A stretch of 64,000 nt of DNA from Chionis minor (GCA_013398295.1 VZSF01007302.1:759547-823546); one strand, 5' to 3'. Counted from the first letter of the stretch, positions 1 to 11,290 are shown. The notes: generated from the letters alone by a model not told the origin. Numbers and translations: made by a program.

Positions 1-14
1 GGGGGGGGGGGGGG
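1..14. repeat. Homopolymer G run at window edge
   Basis: The window opens with 14 consecutive G residues, followed by AGGG and purine-rich sequence. Such runs are often misassembled or polymerase-slippage sites. The true length cannot be judged because the run may extend beyond the window. Confidence 0.9.
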
Positions 15-1185
15 AGGGAAGTGAAAAAATGGGAGAAACACTTCTTTCTTTCCCTTTTCCAGTCTCGTGTTCCCTTATTTTCATCAAATAATACTTGGAG
101 TCTGTAAAAATTCCTCTGATGAACAGATGGGCAATGTGGGAGCTTGAGGCAATTAGCACAGGGAGTGGTTCCTGCTAGAGTCAGCCTGGAGCTCTCTCGG
201 GAGCATACCTGACCTGGCATGGTGTATTCCTTCCCCTCGAGAGTTCCCTGTTGTTCCAGATGTTTCATTAAATATATTTAAGCTCAAGCGCTTCTCTGAT
301 TCGATTAAGTTGAGGCACACGGTGGATTTTTCCAGTGTTTCATTTGTCTTAGGGCAGCTTGGAAGTGCTTTTGCCTGACACACGGTGGTTTGTGATGTCT
401 TCCCCCATGGGCCGCTATTGCAGCCAAGTTCTTGCAGCCTTATAGGCTTCTGATTTTAATTAGTCTTCAAGCTCACAACTATCATCACCCCAGATTTCGG
501 GATCCCAGTCGGTGACAATCGTGGCAGACACCGAGCTCGCTGCCTGTTCGCGCAGCAGCTGGGGCAGCCCGGCGTGTAGTTTAATTTGGCTGGTTCAGCA
601 CCACTAGCTACCGAATGTGTGCGCTCTGGAAACATTCCTCAGGTTGGGAGCTAAGGGAAATACTGTCAGGATTGTGAGTGACAGTTCCAGCAGTCCAGCA
701 AATGGGAGGTCTGGGAAGACTTCGTAAAATATTCTTTGAACGTTGTGGTGTCTGTAAATACCATCCTTTTCCAGAGTGAGTAATGCGCAATGAGTAGAAT
801 AAATCTGGCTTTTAAAAGGCACTTGGAGTTAGCTGACATCTTTTTGGTACGGGATTTGGAATACAATAGAGTCTGATATCAATGCAAAGTAATTAGAACA
901 AGTTATGTATTGCTTGTATAATTGCACACAATTATGTACGTGCTGCAGTTTGTTGACTCCCCTTGTTCTCCGCTCTGTGCTGTGGAGAACATAATTGCGC
1001 ATAAGCCTGATGGTTTTTATGCTGCTTAAGATGACCTTTATTTGTCTAGTTAATGTTCCTGTGTTTTTTTGTAAATTGCAGAACATTTCATTGCATGTTA
1101 AAGGAGAAAGTGAAATATATAAAGGTTTTCTAAACATGAAATGCGTAAACTTTTTGTGAACAAAAGGCATTTTTGTAAATCAGGG
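15..1185. other. Unique sequence, no gene seen
   Basis: I see no repeat signature and no convincing exon. The longest open frame is a 113-codon minus-strand frame at 829-1170 with no recognisable domain. The one compositional anomaly is a CpG-dense patch at 498-574, in a window otherwise poor in CpG. Confidence 0.5.
498..574. promoter_or_regulatory. Short CpG-dense patch
   Basis: Nine CpG dinucleotides fall within 77 bp (at 498, 510, 520, 532, 538, 549, 551, 570 and 573), a density not seen elsewhere in the surrounding several kilobases. The patch is too short to meet CpG-island criteria. It could be a small unmethylated regulatory element or the remnant of a young GC-rich insertion. I see no TATA box or open frame tied to it. 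Confidence 0.3.
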
Positions 1186-1224
1186 TTTCGGAGAGTGAGT
1201 GATTTGTACACTCACTCTCCGAAA
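1186..1224. repeat. Perfect 16-bp inverted repeat (hairpin)
   Basis: The left arm at 1186-1201 reads TTTCGGAGAGTGAGTG. It is exactly reverse-complementary to the right arm at 1209-1224, with a 7-nt spacer (ATTTGTA). The pairing stops at 1185/1225. A perfect 16-bp stem with so short a loop is very unlikely by chance in 64 kb. It could be a small fold-back insertion or a recent mutational palindrome. The stem is shorter than a normal microRNA precursor. Confidence 0.9.
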
Positions 1225-1423
1225 AGAAAGGACTTGACTGGTATTTGGGGTGCTAAACAAGAAAGCTGCTTGAGCTCCTTGTTGCCAAAGCATTTTTTTA
1301 GGGCTGCGGTTGTTTCTTTTTCTGTTGCTGTCTTTTTTTCAGCCCTTGGCTCAGTCAGAGGTGGGGGGAAAAAAGGCAGTTAAAAGCATGAGAGAAACAG
1401 ATGGCTCAGACCTCTGTATAAAC

Positions 1424-1700
1424 ACATACCCACAGAACAGAGAGGCACTTACCCAGGTCAGTAGTTAAAAATCAAGTTTAATGAGGAGGCAGGGCAGACT
1501 GTACTGACCAGGTGCAGAAGGACAAGTGTACTGACCCGCCCTGGCTAACACACTTCCAGCCCCTTCTAGCTCCTCACTTTTCTATTTTCATGTATCTAAT
1601 CTTTCCCAAATGACCTTGATCCCTGCCTTTCCATGCCTTTGGTTCCTTCCCTAAACATCCCTACTAAGTTCTGAACAATCCTGTAATGCTCTTCCCTGCA
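1424..1700 (-). mobile_element. Possible LTR fragment related to 10700-11290
   Basis: This stretch resembles the segment near 10.86-11.06 kb in the same order. Both have an ACAGAACAGAGAG-like start, then TTTAA(T/C)GAGGAG, then AGGG(C/T)AGACTG, then a CTGACC...TGGCTAAC block, and finally a C/T-rich stretch. By eye the two agree at roughly 70% over about 150 bp. On the minus strand the TTTAAT at 1477-1482 reads ATTAAA, a variant poly(A) signal, at the place where an LTR R region would lie. The family is not identified and the ends are uncertain. Confidence 0.35.
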
Positions 1701-1948
1701 TCGTATAACCCCCCCTCAGCCTGAAAGATGCACAGAAGAGGCTTTTCCTTGTCTCATTGGTGGCTCTCCTGTGCCAAGCCTGGGAGGAGCTGTAGCAGGG
1801 GCTTTTTTTCTCTGCGTAACTTACTGAGGTTCCCTTCCCTGTTGTTCCTCTGTGCTTCTTCAAGCTGATGACTCCTGTGATAGCCCAGAGTAGCTGGGAC
1901 AGGGTATTATTCAGGTTCTCCCATTTACCACTGTCTCTCTGTGCTTCT

Positions 1949-2004
1949 TGGAGTTGGACTCGATGATCCTTCCAACTTGACATATTCTATGAGTTTATGA
2001 TTCT
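1949..2004 (+). mobile_element. CR1 LINE, 3' tail only
   Basis: The stretch GAGTTGGACTCGATGATCCTTCCAACT, followed by ATATTCTATGAGTTTATGATTCT, is the terminal 3' end of an avian CR1, in which the (ATTCTATG)n-type end replaces a poly(A) tail. Only about 55 bp remain, and the GGTCC segment usually found before TTCCAAC is missing. The tail runs straight into an opposite-strand CR1. Confidence 0.75.
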
Positions 2005-3070
2005 TTGTGAAGATGAACCTTTTCTCACACAACCTAACAGAACCCTTCCTCCCTTCTCCATGCTGAACAAGCCCTGGTCCCTCAGCCACTTCTTACAGGA
2101 CCTGTGCTCCAGCCACTGGCCATCTTGGTGACCCTCTACTGAACTCAGTCCAGCTGATCGATGTCTTTCTTGTACCAGAGGTCCTAAAACTGTATGTGGT
2201 CATGTAGATGTGATCTAATGAGTACAGAGCAAAAGGGGATAATAATTTCCCCCAGTCAATTTTCCTCAATTGTGTTCCTTTTAATACAGCCCAAGATGCC
2301 GTTAGCTGCCTTTGCTGTCAGGGCAAACTGCTGGCTGGTGTTCGGCTTGCTGACTGCCAAGACCTCCTCCACGTCCTTTTCTACAGACTATTCCAAATAA
2401 CCACGAACTGGTTATTCATGCGCTCCGAATTGCGTTCCAGGAAGACTTGTTTCATCATTTCCTCACAAACTGATGGAAAGCTGACTGGCTTGTAGGTCCC
2501 TGGGTAGATCTTTTGGCCCTTTTTGAAAAGAGATGCAACATTTGCCTTTCATCAGTGACTGAGGACCTCCCTGGATCTCCACCACTTTTTAAAAATGGCG
2601 GAGATCAGCCCTGCTATGATATCAGTCAGTTCTCAGCACTCATGGGTGACACCTGCCTGGTCCTGTGGAACTGGATGAATCAGGCTCTCACAGGTAATCC
2701 CTGACTCAAACTATATCTGCTGCTGGTAGTGCTCCTTGAAGACAATCTGAGAGACCTGGGAAACCTTGTTGGTTGCAAATGAGGCAAAGGCGGCATTGGC
2801 TAACTGAATATTACGTGTCTTTGCCGTTATTAAGTCATCTGCCCTGTTGAGCAACAGGCCCATATTTTCACTGGTTTCTTTTGCCGCTAAAGCGGGAGAA
2901 GCAACTCTTCGTTTAGCCCTTTATGTCTCCCACAAACATGAACTAGGGGTGAGCTCTGGCTTTTCTGACACCATCACCATATGCCTTGGCAGTGTTTCTA
3001 AATTCCTCCGTTGTAACCTGTATCTGTCTTATCACAGAGCTCTGGTTTTTCAGGCCTTTTGTTTTGACAT
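2005..3070 (-). mobile_element. Old degraded CR1 LINE (ORF2 region), lacks 3' end
   Basis: Read on the minus strand this is a CR1 ORF2 relic. From 2050 upward it carries the recognisable CR1 blocks TTCTCCATGCTGAACAAG, the 'cttgtaccagaggtcct' and 'cccaagatgccgttagctgcc' segments, and at 2480-2650 the RT-proximal 'gactggcttgtaggtccctggg...' segment. At 2850-3060 it has the linker 'gcaacaggcccatattttc...ctttatgtctccc'. Several blocks are missing, so it contains internal deletions. Unusually for a CR1, the 3' terminus is absent while upstream ORF2 sequence is present. Plus-strand frames here are antisense shadows. It is older than the copy at 6805-8267. Confidence 0.75.
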
Positions 3071-5155
3071 GCTCATAGTGTCCTGTGACCATGTGAATGA
3101 GCAGCAGGTGTCCAAGGGCTGGCTGAGCCTTGGCAGTCTCTCCTCAGCATCCCTGACCCCAGCCCAGGGGAAGCAGCAAATCTCCCTGGACAGGGAGGTG
3201 GTTCTTTGTCTTGTCATCTGGCTCTGGGGTTCTCCACATGAAGGTGCCAGAACCCAAGGCAGGGGCTTTGAAATGATTTGGAGTCCTGGTCACAAGTTGT
3301 GTGGGCAGCGGTACCAGTCTGCTCTAGAGGAGGGATTTGATTCTTGGCCACATAGTGAGTGAAATGACCTTGGAAATGGGATGAAATGGGCCTTTGAGAC
3401 TTCATGGAAGGTCTCAGGCATCTTTTTTTGTCTGTTTTAATCATTGTCTATGCCCACTGATAAAAAAAAGTCAGGTGTCTGGTCCTCTTCCTACTGAGAA
3501 AGTAGGTCCTATCCCTGATTGTTACCCTCCTTAGGTATGCTGTGGGACTTTGTCTACATGGCGTAGGTGTGGGCTCCTCTGTGGAGCTGCCAAGCGTGTG
3601 TGTTTTCTGTCATTTGAGACCTGTGGACAAGACAGTGTGTATTGACAGTACAGATGTACCTGGGTAGGTTTAAAGAGGTTTTCTGGATGGCCTGGTAACG
3701 CCTTGACTTACTTGACCAGAATCTGTGGTGAACCAGATTCCTTTCTGCTTTAAAAAAAAAAAAAAGCAAAAACCCAACAAAAAACCCCAGAAGTACTCTG
3801 TGCAGCTATAATTCTACCCTACAATTTAAATCTCCTTTCTTTGTGTTGCCTAGTAAAAGGGATTGATCTTTGCATGTCTGCATTATATAGATATAATTTT
3901 CTCTCCTTTGTGATTCATGTTCTCTTATTCACATGAATAATTGTCTTCCCTTGTTCTCTACATTTTTTCCAAGATAAATTATTTTATGCAACAGTACTTG
4001 AAATGCTACATTTTAAGCATTAAATTAACCTTGGATATGAGACGTAGATCAGCAACATTGTACTAGGAAAGGATTTCTATTAAATAATTGACAGGTTCTT
4101 TTAAAGCACTGCTTAAGCTCTTGAAGGCTACGACACCAGCTTCAATTTATAGAATTGGAGCAAAATGATGCACTTGGCTTGAACTTGGCCCATTAGTTCA
4201 GATGTTCATTAGAAATAATTTCATTTCAGTTCTGCAATTGTATATTTGTTTAAAAAATATAAAGTAGTTTGTGTTTGCTGTATTGTATTCTAGAGCTGCT
4301 GTGAATGGGAATATAGGGAATTACTGCTGATAAGCTGGAAAACTATTAAAATCGATAATAGGAAACAGTATTGCAAAAGGAAACTTGAAAGGCTTTCAAA
4401 ATGTCCCCAGGGTGGTTGCTGTAGGAAGCATGGTGCTGCATTTTGATCATCTTCTGGAGGTGGTATTATCAGGTTGCAGAGCATGGATGCTCTTTGGTCA
4501 TGTCCTGGATGTGTTATCTCCTTTCTAACCCTGAGGCAACGTAGCTTATTAATGAGAACTTCAAAATGCAAATACATCAGCCATACAAGTCCAGCAGCCC
4601 AGTGAGGCTGGATTTCGCTTTACGCATCTGTACCAATTCTTTCCAAATAAGAGTGTATTTGTCCATGTGCCCAAAATTTATTCTTTATTATGGAATCTGT
4701 CTCTGCCAAGGAGGTCACTCACAAGCCCAGGTATCTTCTGGAGGCCTTCTTGTGGGTGGGAATTGCATTAGCAGCGCTGCTGGCCTCTGGCAGAGCAGCC
4801 GTTTGTAAGGGTGGGTAGGATGCTTTTGCCAGCAGTTTTGCAGATTGCCATTTGAGAGACTGCTGCCCAGTTCTGGTGTTCTATTAGCGTTATTGTTTTG
4901 GTCCAATATTTCTTGTGTATTGAAATCGATTCACTATAAAGGCTGTTGGAGATGTGGGAATCTCCTGAGGTCTTCATCAGAAGAGGCCAATGCAAGAAAT
5001 TCACTGAGTGTCTTTGCCTGCCCCCAAGTGCTCCTATTAAGCTTTCTTCATCAAGCACTCCTGTTGATTCCTTAGCTGGCCTCCTGCATTTAATGGTTTT
5101 AAAGAACTTCAATTTTTTACTATGAAGTTGAGTAAGGGGCTGTTTAAATTGATTT
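3071..5155. other. Unique sequence, no gene seen
   Basis: There is no repeat beyond an A-rich patch at 3752-3790. Open frames are short (at most 114 codons, 4768-5112 minus) and lack any recognisable motif. The stretch 3840-4280 is AT-rich. Confidence 0.5.
3752..3790 (+). repeat. A-rich low-complexity tract
   Basis: Fourteen A residues (3752-3765) are followed by A/C-rich sequence. I looked upstream on the plus strand for a processed transcript that this might terminate and recognised none. Confidence 0.8.
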
Positions 5156-5780
5156 TCATCCTCCTAATTTCTTGTTTACATTTGACCTGCCATGTTGTAT
5201 GGCTTTTCTGTTCTCTGCATGTAGGCAAGCTTTCCATTTCTTTAAACTATGACCTTTTCCTTCTGACAGCCTTCTTAACTCCCTGTTGAGCCAAGCAAGA
5301 ATTAATTGGGGCTTGGGGTTTTTTTTCTCCTTTTTCCCTTTTGGTCCATGTTTTATCTGGGCTTCTAATCCGGTGTTCTGTATAGTTTCTAGTTTGTTTG
5401 TGGATTTTATTGTTCCTGCTTTTGGGGTTGTTCTTTTAATCTTTTTCTTGACAAGTAGCCTTCTTTTTCTGTTCTTCCATTTCTTCACAATTTTTATCTA
5501 GTGCTTTCTTCACTCACCTGCTCTTTTCTATAGTAACCTAATTGCGTTGTGATCACCGCTAAAGAATAACTCTTCCAGTGATTCCACTTGAACTGGTTCC
5601 CAAGCACCACTTGAGTCTAAATCCAAAATAGCATCTCTCATGTGGATTCCTATACAGGTTCTTCTAGGAGTTTTGTTTCTGCATCTCGTTCTGATGAGTT
5701 GCTGCCCCTTTGTAGGTAATTTAACTCCTTTTGCCACCAATCCAAAATTGACAGTTTCTGCACTCAGCATTTTGTAATCA
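5156..5780 (-). mobile_element. Ancient LINE (CR1/L3-like) endonuclease end and linker relic
   Basis: The minus-strand frame at 5770-5528 ends with ILDL...SS...SGDHNAI. This resembles the last part of CR1-clade endonucleases, where a conserved SDH follows a 'LDL' strand. After a break, the frame at 5488-5156 is very Lys/Arg-rich and contains AWLNREL...LKKWKACL, the 'pWLNrEl...lykkWk' linker that lies between endonuclease and reverse transcriptase in these LINEs. The spacing is about 25 residues longer than usual. The copy is broken by stops and is far more diverged than the avian CR1s around it. The adjoining minus frame at 5929-6219 (96 codons) might be more of the same element, but I could not match it. 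Confidence 0.5.
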
Positions 5781-6804
5781 CTGTTACTGCCCTGATGGGA
5801 GTCTATAGCATCCAGTTCCAGGGCTAAATTGGACTTAGATCATGGGATTCCTGACCTCAGGGATTCTTCTGTGCTTCTGTTTTCCTATAAAATCTTCATG
5901 CTCTTGCACTACAAACTTATATAATTCTTTAAATATATTGGAACACCTCTGTCCATACATGTGGCTCTGTTAGCTCTTGCAAAGTTGATAACTTGGTGTT
6001 AGTCATCTCATTGTTGAAAGTCCTTGTTTTCACAGGGTCTTCTATTGCTATTGGGTTGGCCATAAGATGCCCAGCATTGTATTTGAACCCCTGCCAGGTC
6101 TCCAGTAATTTGACCAGAGCCCACCTGCCCCTTACTGGGGCTGCTGCAGTCCCATCCCTGGACTCAGGAAGGGGGACCCGGTGCTCCATGGAGTCACATC
6201 TTTCCTCAGGGACTCCCACCTAGGTCAAGACCTCTTCTATTCATGTAGAACATCACCACTGCACTGACATACCTTCCTGGGCTGCACCTTTGGGCTGTCT
6301 GCTGTGCAAACCAGTTAGTCCCTGCTTGCACGCCCTGGCCATTTTCTATTTGTGGGTGTAAGTAACAGGTCTGATGGGAGCCTGGTCTGTCATCCCACTC
6401 CAGACAACTGAGGATCTGTCATTTAAAGAGACGACTTGAAACGAGTATCATCTTGTTGCCTGTGTTTATCGAAACTATCTTCATTTGACTGTGAGAAATC
6501 AAAAGCAGAAGTGACTGGGAGAGTAAAACAAAAATGGCAAGAAATTTTGAAAAGGTTTTCAAGGGTGAGATGTTAAATTCTGATGCTTAAAAGCTGTTAC
6601 ACTCCCTTTCTGCTCAGGACTACTGCTATAAATCAGTGCGGCAAAAATTAGCCTGTCAAAAATGATAATGAAGAACACACTCTTAAGAAAAAACACGCTC
6701 AAATACCACGCTCTGAACACTTCCGTCTCAAGGTAGCTTTCTGCTGTTTTGTTGACTGAAACCTGCAGAATCTGCCTGGTTCACAAGTGGATTCTGTTTG
6801 CCTT

Positions 6805-8267
6805 AGAATCACAGAATGGTTTGGGCTGGAAGGGACCTTAAAGGTCATCTAGTTCCACCCCCCTGCCATGGTCAGGGACACCTCCCACTAGACCTGGTTG
6901 CTCCAAGCCCCATCCAACCTGGCCTTGAACACCTCCAGGGATGGGGCAGCCAAAACATCCCTGGGCAACCTGTGCCAGTGTCCCCTCACCCTGAGAGTAA
7001 AGAATTTATTCCTAATATCTAATCTAAATCTATCCTCTTTCAGTTTGAAACTGTTACCCCTTATCCTATTGCTATTCTGCCTGATCAAGAGTTTCTCCCC
7101 ATCTTTCCTGGAGGCCATCTTTAACCAGCGCATGTTGCCAGCTCATGTTGAGCTTCTCATCAGTGAACATGCCCAAGTCCTTCTCTTCAGGGCTGCTCAT
7201 GATCCATTTTCCTCCTAGCCTGTATTTGTGCATGGGATTGCCCTGGTCCACATGCAGGACCTTGCACTTGGTCTTGTTGAACTTCATGAGGTTGGCACGG
7301 GCCCACCTCTCCAGCCTGTCCAGCTCCCTCTGGATGGCATTCCTTCCATCCTGCGTGTCAACTGCTCCACACAGTTTGGTGCTGTTGGCAAACTTGCTGA
7401 AGGTGCTCTTAATCCCAATGTCCATGTCACCAACAAAGATATTAACTAGTACCAGTCTCAGTACCAAGACCTGAGGAACACCACTCATCACTGCTCACCA
7501 CTTGGACATTGAGCTCTTGACCACAGCTCTTTGACTGTGACTGTCCAGCCAATTCCTTATCCACCAAGTGGTCCATCCGTCAAATCTGTGTCTCCAGTTT
7601 AGAGACCAGGATGTCATGTGTGACAGTGTCAGATGCTTTGCACAGGTCCAGGTAAATTACGTGTATTGCTCTTCCCTTATCCACCAATGCTGTAATGTCG
7701 TCGAAGAAGGCCACCAAATTTGTCAGGCATGATTTGCCCTTAGTGATGCCATGTTGGTGGTCACCAATCACCTCCTCATTTTCCATGTGCCTTAGCAGAG
7801 TTTCCAGGAGGATCTGCTCCATGATCTTAGCAGGCACAAAGGTAAGACTGAGCAGCGTGTAGTTCCCCGGGTCCTCCTTGTTCTTCCTTTTTAGAAATGG
7901 AGGTTATGTTTACCCTTTTCCAGTCCGTGGGAATTTCACGGGCCTGACACAACTTCTCAGATATGATGGACAGTCACTTGGCAACTTCATCCACTGGTTC
8001 CCTCAGGACCAGTGGTTGCATCTCATCAGGTCCCATGGCTTTGTGCACCTTCAGGTTCCTTAGATGGTCTCGAACCCAATCTTCTCCCACAGTGGATGAT
8101 TCTTTACTCTCCCAGTCCCTGCCTTTGCCTTCTGTGGCTTGGGTGGTGTGGCCAGAGCGCTTGCCGACGAAGACTGAGGCAAAAATGTTATTGAGTACCT
8201 CAGCCTTCTCCATATCGCAGGTAACCAGGTCTCCTGTTTCCTGCCAGAGAGGGCCCATGTTTTCCCT
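6805..8267 (-). pseudogene. CR1 LINE, 5'-truncated ORF2 (reverse transcriptase) relic
   Basis: This is the best preserved transposon of the window. The 3' end lies at 6805 (AGAATCACAGAATGG on the plus strand) and the 5' truncation at about 8267. The minus strand encodes recognisable CR1 ORF2 pieces. At 8258-7974 is the segment before the RT, with [15 protein letters not shown]. At 7837-7580 is the RT palm with [18 protein letters not shown], where the first catalytic Asp is kept. At 7491-7072 are the later RT motifs. The catalytic box expected as FADDTKL reads FANSTKL, so both metal-binding Asp residues are lost. Compared with the copy at 46087-46719, about 290 bp are missing at 7113-7130, which removes the C-terminal part of the RT. 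The element is dead. A 4-bp CCTT flanks both ends, which is too short to prove a target-site duplication. Confidence 0.93.
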
Positions 8268-10699
8268 TGCTGTACATCTTGCTTTGTATTGTTTAGCGAG
8301 TATATTAAATCAAAAGATCTGTTTTAGTAACTGTCTTGTTGGAGGTGGTTTAGATTCCTCCATTGCGGTTCCACTAATGTTTTCTTAAGAACTTTTTTGA
8401 TGTGGGGTTGAAAAGCTGTTTCAATTTGTAAAAAGAAAAGGCAGAGCACGGTGCTTTTTTCCCGGCATTTTTCACTCCCCGTCAATTTAAGGAGGATTGG
8501 GAACAAAGGATAGGGCTTCAAAAAAAGCCTTTATTTCTGCAGTGCATGGTAGCCTTGGCTGTTACTCTAAAGGTCTGTGAAGTTCTGCGTATTTCAGTTA
8601 CAAACAGAGAGCAAGTAATCACAGAAAGGCCAGATGCAGTTTGAAATGCAGTAATGTAATCCTTTGTATAACTCGGGAAGTGTGAGTTATGGCATTGTTT
8701 CTGTCTGGAAATTCATCCATCTTTTTGTCTTGCCTTTCTGAGAAAGTGCTGGTTTAATGGGAACCTCAGCTTTCTGCTATAGAAAAGGTATGAAAGAGAG
8801 GTAAGAATTAAATTTCCTAGAAGCACACTAATGAGAGCAAACAATATGTATTTTTCTACCACTGAGTTTTATAATTGCATCTGAGGCCTTGAGAGTAAGC
8901 AGCTGTGTAATTTTTAACATTGTGGTAATATTTCAGATAGGAATGTGATGGATGCCTTGTTCTTCATGAGCCTTATTGTTAAGAGACTGCTGGATAACGT
9001 GAAACATGCTTCAGTGTTAACTATATGCATGTGCGTAATGACATGTGTATCTTTTGGATATGGTGCTGCTATTATTTTTCTAATATCAGGTTGTCATACT
9101 CCTGGGAATGTTGCATTTTAAATACTTAAAAGCTAATTTAGTCAGAATCTCGGGGACTATTTGCTAACGCAAGATGTTAAGCAGCAGGAGTCAGTAACAG
9201 TAGTCTTACCTTACTGCTTGGAGGATAGTTCTAGACAAATGTTCATCATTATCCCATTGGAAATACGGAAGTAATAAAACTTAACAGTGGGACTGTACTT
9301 GCAGCGGATGAGAACAGTAGGCTTTGCTCGTTCTTTGTGCAACTCTTACATGGCTGCTGATGCCTGTTTTTCTTGTATTCTCCCTTTTTTATTTGATCCT
9401 TTCTTACTGGAAAGCTGTCCTGATGTCTGCTGAGATTCATACACAACTTTGTTGTCCTACAATTTATGAAGTGGGAGAACAGAGAGAACAGAGAGGCCAT
9501 GGATGGATGCCTCTCGTATCAGCCAACCTCTCTTCACTGCAGTCAATTTTAGACGACTCTGCTTCCGCCAAACTTTTTTTTTTCCTTTTTGTGATACGCA
9601 GTCTTTGTTTGTTGGAGCCTTTTTGTGGGCATAGAAGTACTTCTGAGCCCATACTACCATGGAAACAAGCTCCATTGGCTTGATACTGTTGTCACTTCGG
9701 TGGCTTGCTTAGGATCCTGAAAGCATGATGCTCTCGCGCAGCATTTGCAAGCGCGTTACAAAGTGCAGTATGTTAAAACATTGCCCATTTTTCCTGGCTA
9801 CGTAATAAAGGTAGCAATTCCTGTGGTCCATATGAAAGGATATTCATCTAGGCGGCTGCTGCAGTCTCAGTAAATGCATCTTTCCCATGCCTTTGCCAGC
9901 CTCTCTGTGTTCTCTCTACCCTCCATAGGAACTGTTGCCACTTTCCTGCATAGGGATGCTTTGGTAATGACTGTCCTTCCTTTGCTGAGTTCACCTGTCC
10001 CCATCCCAAATGTCAAACAATCAGAATGTGGCTACCCTTTGTATCCAAAAGGTACAGGCATCTCATCTCTCCTACCAGTTCATGCAGCGCAGTAAGTGGA
10101 GCTACTGTTACCTATTCCTGTCCAGGAGTTCATGGGCTGCTGTGACCAATGTGCTATTCTGGACTCACATGGCTCCGCTCTGCAGAGGGCACAAGAACTG
10201 CTGAACAAATCTGTATGTTCTTCCTGGGATTAAGCAACAAGAAGCAGTGAGTGTGCTCTTCTTCTGCGACGTACTCAGGCATTCATAAGGGATTTCCTCT
10301 TCTGGGATTCCATCAAGAGAAGAATGGCAGTGGAAGAGGGCAGCTGATGGAAGGCGATAAGCACAGAACATCTTAGGGTAACCTTAAACAGTAAGTTGAG
10401 CTACTAACAGCACCCACAGGAACACCAACAGTGCTCGTATAAACGTGAACATAGATGGCCTATTGCTTTTACCCTTCTCCATCAGATCTGGATTGAAGTT
10501 CACTGGTGAAAAGACATTTACATGCCTTGCCTCTCTAGATTCACAAGCACACCACGTTGTCAGATCTCTCAAATATTATCACAGGCTTTTTCATCTAATA
10601 CCTATGCCTGGGCTTTGCCCAAGAACCTTAATAATTGTTAGTTGAGACCTTAAGCTTTACCCGATGTGGATCTTCTCCTACTCACCAGCTAGTCCAGCT
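8268..10699. other. Unique AT-rich sequence, no gene seen
   Basis: I see no transposon signature. At 9324-9683 a 119-codon plus frame overlaps a 72-codon minus frame, but neither resembles a known protein. The part 8800-9200 is AT-rich with scattered TAAT cores and could be conserved noncoding DNA. Confidence 0.5.
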
Positions 10700-11290
10700 T
10701 GAAGTTTGTTAGCATAGCTCACTCCACACCGGGAACTGACATTCCCTGGTGGAGCACCCGCAGCCCTGGTGCCTCCAATTGCTTGCACCAAGACCTACAG
10801 ACCCCTGTGGCTGACAGTCTGCTCTTCAGCTGCTGGTACTCAGATCGCCCACAAACACAGAGAACAGAGAGAGATCTCTTAGCAAACAGTTCCTATTTAA
10901 CGAGGAGATAGGGTAGACTGCATTGGTCAGGCACAGGGTCAGTCAGACAAGGATTCTGACCTGCTTTCACTTGGCTAACCCCACTTATTCTCCCTTCTCT
11001 CAGTTTTCCCATGCTTTTCCTTTCCCCATGCACTTCGTTCTCTTCCTTTCTCCACTTCTATATACTCCTAAATGAACAACCCGTCCTTAATTACCCTTTC
11101 CCCATTGGTCATGGTTTTACCATATCTGCATCCGAATTTGGTATTTCTGATGCTCTTACCTAGGTCATCTGGGCCATACGTGCTTATTACTTGGGTACGA
11201 CCTGGGCCTTGTAGATCCTGGTCCCCAAATGGTCCCCAATGCACCTCACTAATTACCTCTGGAATGTGGCCATCTTGCACATAACTTCCA
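10700..11290 (-). mobile_element. Probable LTR of an avian endogenous retrovirus (solo, unassigned)
   Basis: The segment shares blocks with 1424-1700 and, read on the minus strand, has the order expected of an LTR. There is a CCAAT box (ATTGGTC on plus at 11104-11110), about 45 bp further a TATA-like TATATAG (TATATA on plus at 11059-11064), and then about 165 bp later the GTTAAA site at the expected poly(A) position near 10895. The region below 10890 would be U5. No gag-pol-env internal sequence is recognisable on either side, so it would be a solo LTR. The exact TG...CA ends and a target duplication could not be fixed. It could instead be another type of interspersed repeat. Confidence 0.4.

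Noticed and set aside
1848..1949. 13-bp direct repeat CTCTGTGCTTCTT (1848-1860 and 1937-1949) as a target duplication
   Set aside because: The 76 bp between the copies do not resemble any element, and the word is low in complexity.
2847..3362. 171-codon plus-strand frame
   Set aside because: Its first part is antisense to an old CR1; the rest is low-information sequence without motifs.
3752..3790. Poly-A tract as the tail of a processed pseudogene
   Set aside because: The upstream few hundred bases contain no recognisable coding remnant and no flanking duplication was seen.
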